Assembly: GCA_019217005.1 (NCBI GenBank)
Contig: JAHBNG010000006.1
Coordinates: 196,187-260,186 of the forward strand
Length of the DNA stretch: 64,000 nucleotides
Reading direction: 5' to 3'
DNA from: Chloroflexi bacterium TSY
GTDB taxonomy: Bacteria > Chloroflexota > Anaerolineae > Caldilineales > Caldilineaceae
The position numbers and the translations under genes were made by a program. The notes under the pieces were generated by a model. That model searched no databases and was not told where the DNA came from. It saw only the letters and a list, made by a program, of their open reading frames with translations. Every line of letters starts with the position of its first letter. Within the stretch, counting starts at the first letter, position 1. Shown in pieces: positions 55,915-64,000 of the stretch.

Positions 55915-57483
55915 CTATTTCGCTAGCTCTACAGCTCCTTTTCCGCCATGCTCGGCTAGTATCTCTTTCATTCTGATATGCTCGAAGGCCCAATCCCATG
56001 GTGTGCTATCCGTCACGTTGTCAATAATGTTGGGATTGGCTCCGTGTTCGAGCAAAAGACGTAGGATCGGTTCGTGACCAACTTTGACAGCCTCGTGAAG
56101 CAATGTGAAGCCTTCACCGAAGAAACGCAGATCCGGGTCGGCTCCGTGTTCGAGTAGGAGACGCACAACATCCTCGTGCTGGTAGTACATGGCAGGGACC
56201 AAGGGCGTTGTCTCTTGGCCGTGTACCAGAACGTTCGCCCAGCCAGGTTTTGTGCTATGGATCACTTGAGCATTTGCTGTGATCTGTGTGCGGACAGTTT
56301 CTATATCACCGATGGCACTCGCGGTATAGATGTCATCCACGATTGCGCCGTTGGCGCGCAACAAGTCTACCATTGCCACATTCCAACCATGCCAAACCAA
56401 TGGTGGCTGCTGCTGATTGTCCTGCAAATTGGGGTCAGCGCCTCGTTCCAGCAATTGCTTTGCCAGATCGACTTCTTGGGAATAGTGTAGGGTCGACGTG
56501 CCGTCCGGTCCGATGGCTTTGGCTAGCGCTGGATCTTTGGCTAATATGGAGTTGACCAGCTCGTTGTCATTCAGCCAGACGGCGACAAAGATATCGATTT
56601 TGGCACCGTTTTCTATTAACGTCTCGGCAATGGGTGTTTGGCCACCATTTTGTAGCGCAATGTGGAGTGGTGACCGCCCCCGATCATCTTTGGCGTTGAC
56701 GTCGGCTCCCTTCTCAATGAGCGTTTGCACCACATTGTGATTGCCGTTGACAATGGCCATGTGCAAAGGCTGCATGATTTTTGCGACAGCATAGGGCATG
56801 GCCCCAGTTGCGCTGACTAACTTCGGATCTTCATCGGCCAAGACTGCAACTTGATGGGCATCCCCATGTCGAGCGGCCTGAATCATCTTCATCACTTTAG
56901 TGGTGAATACCTCGTCCTTTGATGGACGGTTCTCTTGTAGTGAATTCTCTACCATGTTCATCATCCTTTCTTTGAGTCGCTTGCGTGCACGCTGTAGACG
57001 GCTGTTGACTTGAGCTGATGATTCTTCCAGCAAGGTGGCGATCTCCTTCTGAGAGTAACCACTGATGTAGAAGAGAGAGACAACAATGCGCTCCGCGTCG
57101 GGCAGTGACTGAATGTGTCCGTTTACTTGCCGACGAACTTCGGCTTGCTCCACAGCACGCCAGGCATCAGCAAGATCGTCTGCGATATACTCGACGTTTT
57201 CGAGAGCGACTGTCGGGAGACGTTTGCGTCGCGTAAGCCGATCGCATTGCTTGAAGACAATGCGTCGCAACCAACTAGCAAACGCGTTTGGTTCGCGCAA
57301 AGCGGGTAGGCAACGGTACGCCTCTAGGAATGCCTCCTGGGCGGCATCTTCGGCTAGATACATGTCACCCAGAATGCCGTAAGCATATCCTACAGCCACA
57401 TCTTGAAAGCGGCACACCAAGTCACCAAATGCGGTCAAATCGCCTGCTTGTGCGTGTTGAATGATACGATTCAATTCAGTCAT
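55915..57483 (-). CDS. ECF-type sigma factor fused to ankyrin repeats
   Basis: 522 residues. Residues 10-80 are sigma region 2 (ILGDMYLAEDAAQEAFLEAY then RRIVFKQCDRLTRRKRLPTV), residues 115-170 region 4 (LPDAERIVVSLFYISGYSQK then EIATLLEESSAQVNSRLQRA). From about 195 to 520 come seven or so ankyrin repeats (MQPLHMAIVNGNHNVVQTLI, GRSPLHIALQNGGQTPIAET, EDVVRLLLEHGADPDLRFFG, GFTLLHEAVKVGHEPILRLL). No stop or frame change separates the parts. It would direct RNA polymerase to target promoters, with the ankyrin part as a built-in protein-binding or anti-sigma-like unit. A separate anti-sigma gene is not seen. Confidence 0.88.
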   Translation of the reverse strand: MTELNRIIQHAQAGDLTAFGDLVCRFQDVAVGYAYGILGDMYLAEDAAQEAFLEAYRCLPALREPNAFASWLRRIVFKQCDRLTRRKRLPTVALENVEYIADDLADAWRAVEQAEVRRQVNGHIQSLPDAERIVVSLFYISGYSQKEIATLLEESSAQVNSRLQRARKRLKERMMNMVENSLQENRPSKDEVFTTKVMKMIQAARHGDAHQVAVLADEDPKLVSATGAMPYAVAKIMQPLHMAIVNGNHNVVQTLIEKGADVNAKDDRGRSPLHIALQNGGQTPIAETLIENGAKIDIFVAVWLNDNELVNSILAKDPALAKAIGPDGTSTLHYSQEVDLAKQLLERGADPNLQDNQQQPPLVWHGWNVAMVDLLRANGAIVDDIYTASAIGDIETVRTQITANAQVIHSTKPGWANVLVHGQETTPLVPAMYYQHEDVVRLLLEHGADPDLRFFGEGFTLLHEAVKVGHEPILRLLLEHGANPNIIDNVTDSTPWDWAFEHIRMKEILAEHGGKGAVELAK

Positions 57484-57618
57484 TGTGGCGCATGTTCCGT
57501 CTGCAAGTGTATGCTGAGAAGTTGGCTCATCTAAGAAAATTGTACAACTCCATGTATCTGCGAGAGACGCGATGAGCTATTTGCACAATTTCGTCTAACG
57601 AGCAAAGAAGTTTTGTGC

Positions 57619-57694
57619 CAGTGTCTCCCAAGTATGTAAATGAAGACTATTCGGTCAGAGAACTTGCTGCATTTACATACTTTGTGATACACAT
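57619..57694. repeat. Palindromic miniature element, copy B
   Basis: AGTGTCTCCCAAGTATGTAA at the left and, in complement, ATGTGTATCACAAAGTATGT at the right; same design as copy A at 7661-7740, with GTATG in place of GTGTG. Confidence 0.6.
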
Positions 57695-57700
57695 TCAGCT

Positions 57701-58079
57701 TTGTTGAATCGAATACTTTCTATAATAGAGTCCCACTCTGCGCTGGAAATCTATCGGATGATTCTCCATGAAATCATAAATAGAGCCCTTAGCGATGCTC
57801 CCCGTTATGTACACCACAATTTCAAAGAACACGCATTGACCCTGAGCGCCATTGCAGAAGGTTTTGAGACGAGCTACACTCAAGGTGATGTGGCTCACTG
57901 GCAAAGGGTGCGCCAGGATGAATTCTATGGACGCTTGATCGAGCCCATGGGAGTTACGAATTGGTACGTAGTGGGATGACCGCGGAATTCCGACTGCGGC
58001 TGGGAGATGAGGCTAATGTTGGGTCGACACTCACATGGAGCCTGCAGATACTTGAAGAAAGTACATGGTGAATTGCAAT
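57701..58079 (+). pseudogene. Possible gene remnant
   Basis: A 92-residue frame (NFKEHALTLSAIAEGFETSY, ending EPMGVTNWYVVG at 57979) is followed at 57976 by another short frame (MTAEFRLRLGDEANVGSTLT). They look protein-like but match no family I know. They may be parts of one broken gene. The rest up to 58198 shows nothing. Confidence 0.3.
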
Positions 58080-58198
58080 CAAATTTCTAGAGAAGGTGCG
58101 GAATTCATTTTTGAGTTCATCAAGAGGACAGCGTCCATCGATTCTGCCACGATTCGGATGCCGCTTTTATAAGGTTGTTGATGATGCAACTTTACTAT

Positions 58199-59245
58199 CT
58201 ATGAATGCGTATTTGGGTGGCTTTGCGCGTCCGATGTGCCGGTCAGATCCAGCTCGTGCGCCCGATGGCAGCTCACAGCATGACCAGGCAGAATCTCTTC
58301 CAGCTCGGGGGTCTGTTCCCGGCAGATGTCGATGGCGTAGCGGCACCGCGGGTGAAAGTAGCACCCCGAAGGCGGGTTCGCAGGGTCTGCCACTTCACCC
58401 TCTAGGATGATTCTTTGCGAGCGCAAGCGGGGATCCGGCTGCGGCACTGCTGAAAGTAGGGCTTCGGTGTAGGGATGCTTCGGTGCCTCAAAAAGCTGCT
58501 TTGTCTCCGCCGTCTCGACCAGCCTGCCAACGTACATGACAGCGATCCGGTCGCAGATATGCTTCACGACGCTCAGGTCATGTGCCACAAACAGATAGGT
58601 CAGGCCAAGTCGGTTTTGCAGCTCAAGCAGCAGATTGAGAATCTGTGCCTGCACCGACACATCGAGCGCCGAAACAGGCTCGTCGGCCACCACCAAACTG
58701 GGGCTTAAGGCGAGAGCCCGCGCGATGCCAATGCGCTGGCGCTGGCCTCCGCTAAAGGCGTGGGGGAACCGTTGCAGGTACTCGGGCCGGAGTCCCACCA
58801 GACGGAGCAGCTCCTCCACTCGGTCTATCCGCTGCTGGCGGTTCGTCATCCCGTTTACGAGTAAGGATTCGCCGATGATGTCAAACAGGGTCATGCGTGG
58901 ATTCAGCGACGAGAAGGGATCCTGGAAGATCATTTGCATGTGACGGCGCAAGGGCTGTAAGTCGTCCCTGGACAGAACGGCGAGGTCGATCACACCGTCG
59001 TCGGTCCGAAAGCGTATCTCTCCTGCAGTTGGCTGAAGGGCCCGTACGATACACCTGGACGCAGTTGTCTTGCCACAGCCGCTCTCGCCCACCAGGCCGT
59101 ATGTCTCGCCCTTATTAACACGAAAGTCTATACCATCTACCGCACGGACGTTCCCGACCGTACGTTGCCAGAAGCCTTTCCGAATCGGGAAGAACTTCTG
59201 GAGGCCCTTGACCTCTAGCAGCACATGGTCATCCGTGCGTTTCAC
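58199..59245 (-). CDS. Oligopeptide/dipeptide ABC transporter ATPase (OppF/DppF type)
   Basis: 348 residues. Walker A is [17 protein letters not shown], the signature is [19 protein letters not shown], Walker B is [16 protein letters not shown], and the C-terminal FeS-like DppF extension has C-x8-C-x-Y pattern [20 protein letters not shown]. It energises import from the cytoplasmic side. GTG start overlaps the stop of the partner ATPase (GTGA). It pairs with the 59242 gene and probably the permeases at 61822 and 63120. Confidence 0.9.
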   Translation of the reverse strand: MKRTDDHVLLEVKGLQKFFPIRKGFWQRTVGNVRAVDGIDFRVNKGETYGLVGESGCGKTTASRCIVRALQPTAGEIRFRTDDGVIDLAVLSRDDLQPLRRHMQMIFQDPFSSLNPRMTLFDIIGESLLVNGMTNRQQRIDRVEELLRLVGLRPEYLQRFPHAFSGGQRQRIGIARALALSPSLVVADEPVSALDVSVQAQILNLLLELQNRLGLTYLFVAHDLSVVKHICDRIAVMYVGRLVETAETKQLFEAPKHPYTEALLSAVPQPDPRLRSQRIILEGEVADPANPPSGCYFHPRCRYAIDICREQTPELEEILPGHAVSCHRAHELDLTGTSDAQSHPNTHS

Positions 59246-60330
59246 TGGGAGCTTACCTCACGTTCGTTGGGGGGCGTTGATGTCGCGCCATGTATGGCGT
59301 TCGCGCCATCTGTGGCGTCGTGATAGAGAAAACAGCTTACTTGATGCTCGTCTCCTACTGCAAGCAACCTGGGCTCATGCCGGTCACAGACCCCCTGCAT
59401 AAAGTCCGGGCATCGTGGATGGAATTGGCATCCAGTAGGCCGGTTGTACGGGTGTGGTATAGTCCCGCTGATCGTGGGTAATGGCACTTTGGGGGTCGAA
59501 TGGATACTGGGGATCGAGCGCAGGAGGGCCTTGGTATATGGATGCTTGGGTGAATGGAAGATCTCATCGACGGGACCCTTCTCCACCACCTGACCCAGGT
59601 ACATGACCACGACCTCGTCGGCCATCTCGGCGATCACACCCATATCGTGGGTGATCAGCATGATTGCCATGCCCGTCTGTTCCTGGAGGGAACGCAGAAG
59701 ATCGAGTATCTGCGCCTGGGTCGTTACGTCCAGGGCCGTCGTCGGTTCGTCGGCAATGAGAAGCCTCGGACTGCAGGATAATGCCATGGCGATAACCGCA
59801 CGCTGTCGCAAGCCGCCGCTAAGCTGAAGCGGATAGGCGTCAATGGACGTTTCCGCTCGGGGAATCCCCACACGACGAAGCCCCTCAAGCACCCTTCGCC
59901 GGGCTTCTCGTTTGGACACGCTCTGGTGCAGCCTCGTGACTTCGATAATCTGATTTCCGATTGTGTGAACAGGGCTAAGCGACGTCATCGGCTCTTGGAA
60001 GACAAGGGCTATCTCAGCCCCCCGGATCGAATGCATCTCTGCGCTGTCTGCGCCTAGGGACACTAAGTCAACCTCGCGCGTGCGGCCGTCCTCCGTATCC
60101 TGGCGCAGCAGGATCTCTCCCTCCACAATGCGACCAGGACGCGGCACGATGCGGAGGATGGACAGTGAGGTAACAGACTTCCCGCAACCGCTCTCGCCGA
60201 CTACGCCAAGGGTCTGTCCGAGGTTAACGTCAAAGCTGGCACCGTCAACGGCCCTGACCGTCCCCTCGTCCATGAAAAAGTTCGTTTTTAGGTTGCGCAC
60301 CGATAGTACGGGCTGACGGTCGCTTTCCAT
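59242..60330 (-). CDS. Oligopeptide/dipeptide ABC transporter ATPase (OppD/DppD type)
   Basis: 362 residues. Walker [21 protein letters not shown], signature [20 protein letters not shown], Walker [21 protein letters not shown], and a C-terminal [20 protein letters not shown] domain. Stop overlaps the start of the OppF-type gene by 4 bp, so translation is coupled. The TA pair and VOC gene separate it from its permeases. Confidence 0.9.
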   Translation of the reverse strand: MESDRQPVLSVRNLKTNFFMDEGTVRAVDGASFDVNLGQTLGVVGESGCGKSVTSLSILRIVPRPGRIVEGEILLRQDTEDGRTREVDLVSLGADSAEMHSIRGAEIALVFQEPMTSLSPVHTIGNQIIEVTRLHQSVSKREARRRVLEGLRRVGIPRAETSIDAYPLQLSGGLRQRAVIAMALSCSPRLLIADEPTTALDVTTQAQILDLLRSLQEQTGMAIMLITHDMGVIAEMADEVVVMYLGQVVEKGPVDEIFHSPKHPYTKALLRSIPSIHSTPKVPLPTISGTIPHPYNRPTGCQFHPRCPDFMQGVCDRHEPRLLAVGDEHQVSCFLYHDATDGANAIHGATSTPPNEREVSSQ

Positions 60331-60400
60331 AGAATTCAGGTGCTTCCCCTCTGCGTTGAATTTGAAAAATCGTTTTTTCCCTGAGAGTGCTGACGTTTTC

Positions 60401-60820
60401 TCATCGATCTACCCAATCTGGATGATAACCGATTTCCCACAGATGATTATCAAGATCAGCAAAAAAACCTGAGTAGCCGCCCCACCACGCCTCGTCTGGA
60501 TTTCGGGTGACTTTGGCCCCAGCTTTTCTGGCTTGTTCGATCAGTTCATTAACGTCTTTCTTGCTCTCTACCATACGACACAAATTGCAGGGAGAGAACC
60601 CGACCTCATTGAGTTCGACATTCGCATCTTTCTTTAAGTAAGCTCTGTTAATGAGCGCGAATTTTATATTCTCAAGATTAAAGAAGACCGCTTCTTCTCC
60701 CTTATGATCCACAGAAAGTCCAAGCCCTTTCTCATAAAATCTTGTCGAGTTTTCTATATCAGACGTACCGAGTAAGACAACCGTTAGCTTTTGTTTCATT
60801 CTGTCTATTCCCTCTCCCAT
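60401..60820 (-). CDS. VOC-family protein
   Basis: 139 residues. LTVVLLGTSDIENSTRFYEK is the VOC start and GGYSGFFADLDNHLWEIGYH its end. ATG at 60820 overlaps the TGA of the preceding small frame (TGATG), which supports coupled translation; a second Met at 60799 is an alternative. Role unknown. Confidence 0.82.
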   Translation of the reverse strand: MGEGIDRMKQKLTVVLLGTSDIENSTRFYEKGLGLSVDHKGEEAVFFNLENIKFALINRAYLKKDANVELNEVGFSPCNLCRMVESKKDVNELIEQARKAGAKVTRNPDEAWWGGYSGFFADLDNHLWEIGYHPDWVDR

Positions 60821-61059
60821 CACGAAACCTGCTTTGCTTGTGCTATGCGCTCCCTCAACCGGATGACCGCTTCCGGTTTGAGATCCGGCTCAGGCTCAAC
60901 CGGCTCTCTTTCTGACAAGTATTGCTCCACTTCTTCGTCTGATGTGGGTGATCCCAAGCCTGACAATAACGCTTCAAAAGACTCATGTTGTTCCGCAACT
61001 TGCTCTGGTGGAATTAATCTGATATTTGCGAGTAACCTGGCCTTTTCTGGTATCAGCGA
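60820..61059 (-). CDS. Small acidic protein or C-terminal extension of the DUF5615 gene
   Basis: On the minus strand, right after the DUF5615 stop and in the same frame, there is an open frame of 79 codons: LIPEKARLLANIRLIPPEQV, EQHESFEALLSGLGSPTSDE, EEVEQYLSEREPVEPEP and DLKPEAVIRLRERIAQAKQV. It has the composition of a real protein but no ATG, GTG or TTG in its first third. It ends TGATG, overlapping the VOC start. It may be a readthrough part, or a gene whose start is missing. Confidence 0.4.
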   Translation of the reverse strand, partial: SLIPEKARLLANIRLIPPEQVAEQHESFEALLSGLGSPTSDEEVEQYLSEREPVEPEPDLKPEAVIRLRERIAQAKQVS

Positions 61060-61410
61060 TCACGACTGTGCGAAGCGAACCTGATTATCTGTTACTACAA
61101 TATAGCAGTCAGGAAGCTGACTACTATAGCTCTGCAGGAGTCGTTTCACCGCTTTAATCTTGTTCGCAGCTCGTTCATCATTTAAGCGTAACAGCACAAT
61201 GCCCCGATGAGGGTGCTGCTCACGAAACACTTTTTCACCAAAATCTTTATCTGTGGTTATCAGAATTCGATTTTCACTGAACGCCTGTTTAATGATGTTG
61301 TCATCATCCATGCCGCGCGCTTCGTCGAAGACGGAAAAGACATCGTAACCCTGTTCACGCAACCAACGTGCTAGGGCGGGGCCAGCACATTCGTCGACAA
61401 GTAAGCGCAT
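61060..61410 (-). CDS. DUF5615 PIN-like protein (toxin candidate)
   Basis: 116 residues. MRLLVDECAGPALARWLREQ, DEARGMDDDNIIKQAFSENR and ILITTDKDFGEKVFREQHPH show the PIN-like Asp/Glu set of the DUF5615 (Mut7-C) family. ATG directly follows the stop of the DUF433 gene (TAGATG). DUF433-DUF5615 pairs are typical toxin-antitoxin-like modules. Confidence 0.85.
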   Translation of the reverse strand: MRLLVDECAGPALARWLREQGYDVFSVFDEARGMDDDNIIKQAFSENRILITTDKDFGEKVFREQHPHRGIVLLRLNDERAANKIKAVKRLLQSYSSQLPDCYIVVTDNQVRFAQS

Positions 61411-61659
61411 CTATGCAGGCTCTGTTATTAGCGGCATGAACGAAGTATTTTCCAGTGCTCTGGTTGCAAATAGCAGGCAAGCTTGGATATCTTCTGGTTG
61501 TAGCCCTTCATATTCATCCAGTATTTCAGATGTCGTTGCGCCATGCGCTAGTAGGTTGAGAACATACTCGACCGTTAGACGAGTCCCTTTAATGACTGGC
61601 TTGCCAACCATTACTTTGGGATTCAGGGAAATTCGTTCGAGTAGTTGGGTTTCCTGCAT
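61411..61659 (-). CDS. DUF433 protein (antitoxin candidate)
   Basis: 82 residues. LERISLNPKVMVGKPVIKGT and RLTVEYVLNLLAHGATTSEI then LDEYEGLQPEDIQACLLFAT are the DUF433 HTH-like pattern. It lies first in the pair with the DUF5615 gene. No gene is seen in 61660-61821. Confidence 0.87.
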   Translation of the reverse strand: MQETQLLERISLNPKVMVGKPVIKGTRLTVEYVLNLLAHGATTSEILDEYEGLQPEDIQACLLFATRALENTSFMPLITEPA

Positions 61660-61821
61660 AGTTGATGATCCTTACAATATATAGTTAGTCCTGAACTCAT
61701 CCAGACTTGAAAGGGGACTTGAAACGCTCCTCTTTACTCAGTTTGCCACAAGGATTAAGAATCGTCCAACATCACTCATTCTGCAAATTTGACACGTAAA
61801 ACAGTCCACCACCCCTGGTTC

Positions 61822-62967
61822 CTAGACACCATACGGGTCGGCCGCGTCTCTCAGCCCATCACCCATAAAGTTGAAGGCTAAGATCACGACAACGACGGGG
61901 ATGGCCGGTATCAGCAGCCACGGCGATAACGCCACAGTCTGGACATTTTGTGCTTGCTGAAGCATGACGCCCCAACTGATGGCCGGCGGGCGCAGGCCCA
62001 AACCGAGGAAGCTCAACGCGGTCTCTGCCAGGATCATGCTCGGGATGGCCAGGGTGACGGCGGCGATGATGTGGCTCTGGAAGGAGGGTACCATATGGCG
62101 GAAGATGATGCGCTTTATGCTGCAGCCGGCGAGGTCTGCGGCCATCACAAAGTCCTCCTCGCGCAGGGACAGAAACCGGCCACGGACCTCTCGAGCCAGC
62201 CCAGTCCAGCCGCGCAGCGCGATGACAATGGTAATCGCAAAGTAGACTTGCTCGACGCTCCACTCTCTGGGGACGGCCGCCGCCAACCCCATCCACAGCG
62301 GGATGGTCGGTATGGAGCGGAGAATCTCGATGAGGCGCTGGATGACGTTGTCTACAACACCGCCGTAGAAACCCGATATCCCGCCCAACAGAACGCCAAG
62401 CACGAGGCTGAGTGCAACGGCCGCAAGCCCAATCGTTAGCGAGGTACGGGTGGCAACCATCAGACGCGACCAGACATCGCGCCCCAAGGCGTCGGTGCCG
62501 AGTAAGAACAGGGATTCCTCCACGTTGGCATCCTCGACCCCGAGCAGATGGCGGTCAGTGGGAATAAATCCCAAGAACTCGTACTCAAAGCCGCGGACAA
62601 AAAAGCGGACCTTCACCTTCTGGCTTGGGTCTGCCTCGTAGACTCGCTGGAATGTGGTCAGATCACGCTTCCCTTCAAGCTTATACACGTGGAGGCTGAA
62701 CTTGCCATCATCAAAAAAACGAATGGGCTGGGGCGGTATCAAGGCGCGGAAGGCTTCGGTAGCATTCGGATCCGTGTAAGCAAAAAAGTCCGCGCCCAGC
62801 ACGACGATGTAGAACACGGCTACGACAACGGTAGCCACCACCGCTAGGCGGTGCTTACGGAACCGCCACCACATCAGTTGCCATTGGCTGGCAACAAGGA
62901 TCCGCTCCTCGCCGACCGCACTTACTGGTTCGTCCCTCACGTCTGCCCGCCTTTTGCCCGTAACCAT
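61822..62967 (-). CDS. DppC/OppC-type ABC permease with long external loop
   Basis: 381 residues, longer than the usual 280-310. A first membrane segment (about 30-55) is followed by an extra 100-residue loop (FFDDGKFSLHVYKLEGKRDL, KVKVRFFVRGFEYEFLGFIP) before FLLGTDALGRDVWSRLMVAT. The EAA-type loop is EEDFVMAADLAGCSIKRIIF. It ends WGVMLQQAQNVQTVALSPWL and MGDGLRDAADPYGV. It should pair with the DppB gene next to it. The loop is seen in some carbohydrate-related members. Confidence 0.88.
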   Translation of the reverse strand: MVTGKRRADVRDEPVSAVGEERILVASQWQLMWWRFRKHRLAVVATVVVAVFYIVVLGADFFAYTDPNATEAFRALIPPQPIRFFDDGKFSLHVYKLEGKRDLTTFQRVYEADPSQKVKVRFFVRGFEYEFLGFIPTDRHLLGVEDANVEESLFLLGTDALGRDVWSRLMVATRTSLTIGLAAVALSLVLGVLLGGISGFYGGVVDNVIQRLIEILRSIPTIPLWMGLAAAVPREWSVEQVYFAITIVIALRGWTGLAREVRGRFLSLREEDFVMAADLAGCSIKRIIFRHMVPSFQSHIIAAVTLAIPSMILAETALSFLGLGLRPPAISWGVMLQQAQNVQTVALSPWLLIPAIPVVVVILAFNFMGDGLRDAADPYGV

Positions 62968-63012
62968 TCAGCGAAGCTGTGCCTCAAATTGATAAGTGGT
63001 TGATGGTGGATA

Positions 63013-63049
63013 GTGGATGGTGGATAGTTACGTACCATCCACCATCCAC
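63013..63049. repeat. Inverted repeat of GTGGATGGTGGA
   Basis: GTGGATGGTGGA (63013-63024) and its complement (63038-63049) form a 12-bp stem with a 13-nt loop; GGTGGATAGTGGATGG units repeat before it. It lies between the two permease genes. Confidence 0.5.
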
Positions 63050-63119
63050 AAAACTTGCTCTGTTTGTTCAGAATTTTCGCTGCCAAACACTCAGCCAGCG
63101 GGGAACCGAATGGTTGCCT

Positions 63120-64000
63120 TTACCCCTGCTGGACCATCCCCAACCGGATGCGCGGGTCGATCCACATCAACAGCATGTCTGAGATGAACGTGCCGATGAC
63201 GGTCAGGGTGCCGAGCATAAAGACGATGGCCCCGGCCAGGAACATGTCCTGGGCAACAAGGGACCCCAAGAGGATTGGACCAAGCGTCGGCAAGCTCAGC
63301 ACGACGGAGACGATCACGCTGCCCGACAAGATAAAGGGCAAAAGATAGCCAATAGTACTGACAAAGGGATTGAGGGCGACGCGCACCGGATACTTTAGGA
63401 TCAGACGGCGTTCTGACAATCCCATAGCCCGGGCGGTAATGACGTAAGGCTTGCGCAACTCATCGAGCAGATTGGCGCGCATGATGCGGATCAGTTCCGC
63501 GGTACCACTCAAGGCGATAACTAAAGCGGGCAGCGGCAGATGATATAGCAAGTCCTTCACTTTGGCCCAGCTCCACGGCTCTAATTGATACTCGGTCGAG
63601 AAAGACCGCCGATATTGGCGTCGAACAGGACGAAGCCCAGATACATCATCACCAGAGCCAGAAGGAAGCCGGGACCCCTGCCGATGAAACCGAGAAAGGT
63701 AAAGACGTAATCTCCTAGGGAGTACTGTCGCACCGCCGAATAGATGCCGATGGGCAGGGCGATCCCCCAAGTTACCAACACTGCCCCCAGCGAGACGACG
63801 ATGGTCATGGCCAGCCGGTCGCCGATCACCTCAAGCACCGGCTGCTGCCACAGCATGGAAGTGCCAAAGTCGCCCCGAAGCACCTTTCCCATCCACTTGA
63901 GGTACTGCTCGTGGAGAGGCCTGTCCAGTGCGTACCGCTCACGCAGGGCATCCAAATGCTGCTCTGAGACGGCAGAACCCGTGGCCGACAATTGGGACAT
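63120..64000 (-). pseudogene. DppB/OppB-type ABC permease, one frameshift, cut by window edge
   Basis: The 5' part (64000-about 63595) has HLDALRERYALDRPLHEQYL and membrane segments, and runs off the right edge. Near 63598 one base is lost in a CTTTC stretch and the frame changes to STEYQLEPWSWAKVKDLLYH, followed by LRKPYVITARAMGLSERRLI (EAA-type loop) and WIDPRIRLGM at the end. It is probably intact apart from that single base. Confidence 0.82.

Noticed and set aside
60791..61084. 97-codon plus-strand Ser/Cys-rich frame
   Set aside because: It is the complement of a better protein-like frame on the minus strand and of the VOC start.
1..64000. tRNA, rRNA, riboswitch or phage structural genes
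   Set aside because: I looked for the usual tRNA arm pattern, rRNA core stretches and phage gene order and found none that I could support.

Overview
The window looks like a chromosomal segment of a heterotrophic, transposon-rich bacterium, most likely a Chloroflexota member related to Caldilineaceae or SAR202-type lineages. A sponge- or marine-associated relative such as Poribacteria cannot be excluded. The grounds are the gene families: DUF1800/DUF1501/NHL trio, sulfatase, several PhyH dioxygenases, Gfo/Idh/MocA oxidoreductases, mandelate-racemase-like enzymes, Uma2, DUF433/DUF5615, Tat-type lipoprotein sugar-binding protein and Opp/Dpp importers. This is inference from family content; no rRNA, tRNA or CRISPR array was seen.

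Layout: 1-7.6 kb carries a sulfatase end, a CNNM/CBS membrane protein, an isopropylmalate/isocitrate-type dehydrogenase with a PhyH oxygenase, and a DUF1800-DUF1501-NHL operon. 7.8-15.9 kb is mostly insertion sequences (four IS) around one GNAT gene. 15.9-31.3 kb holds a YcaQ-type glycosylase and then a sugar/sugar-acid catabolic block: Gfo/Idh/MocA, C69 dipeptidase, SDR, DinB, D-galactonate-dehydratase-like enzyme, MFS exporter, sialidase, a second Gfo/Idh/MocA, a second racemase-like enzyme and a sugar-binding protein cut by an IS. 31.4-35.3 kb is one IS plus an unusual element encoding two tyrosine-recombinase domains in one chain. 35.4-41.1 kb is a peptide-type ABC importer cluster in decay (binding protein intact, both permeases broken) with a sulfotransferase and a PhyH gene. 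41.5-47.1 kb is Uma2, small unknown genes, one IS and a nested pair of IS. 47.1-57.5 kb is a run of small accessory genes (methyltransferase, GNATs, VOC proteins, ICMT-like, TetR, ankyrin protein, glycosyltransferase, ArsN2, DUF5655) ending in an ECF sigma factor fused to ankyrin repeats. 58.2-64 kb is a second Opp/Dpp-type importer (two ATPases, two permeases) with a DUF433/DUF5615 toxin-antitoxin pair and a VOC gene between its parts.

The main theme is mobile DNA. Small non-autonomous elements can be excised on paper to restore reading frames exactly: a 155-bp element with 8-bp target duplications (two identical copies, one in a permease gene), a 215-bp element with a 5-bp duplication in an ankyrin gene, and a 1659-bp IS with an 8-bp duplication in a glycosyltransferase gene whose ends resemble the 155-bp element and may mobilise it. 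The strongest candidate for something undescribed is the 33159-35283 element: a predicted 673-residue protein with two complete tyrosine recombinase catalytic domains, bounded by inverted copies of a CTATTACACGCAGTAG motif, beside a 155-bp miniature version.

Caution: many reading frames break at C or G runs of six or more. Some calls of 'pseudogene' here may be homopolymer errors in the assembly rather than real decay.
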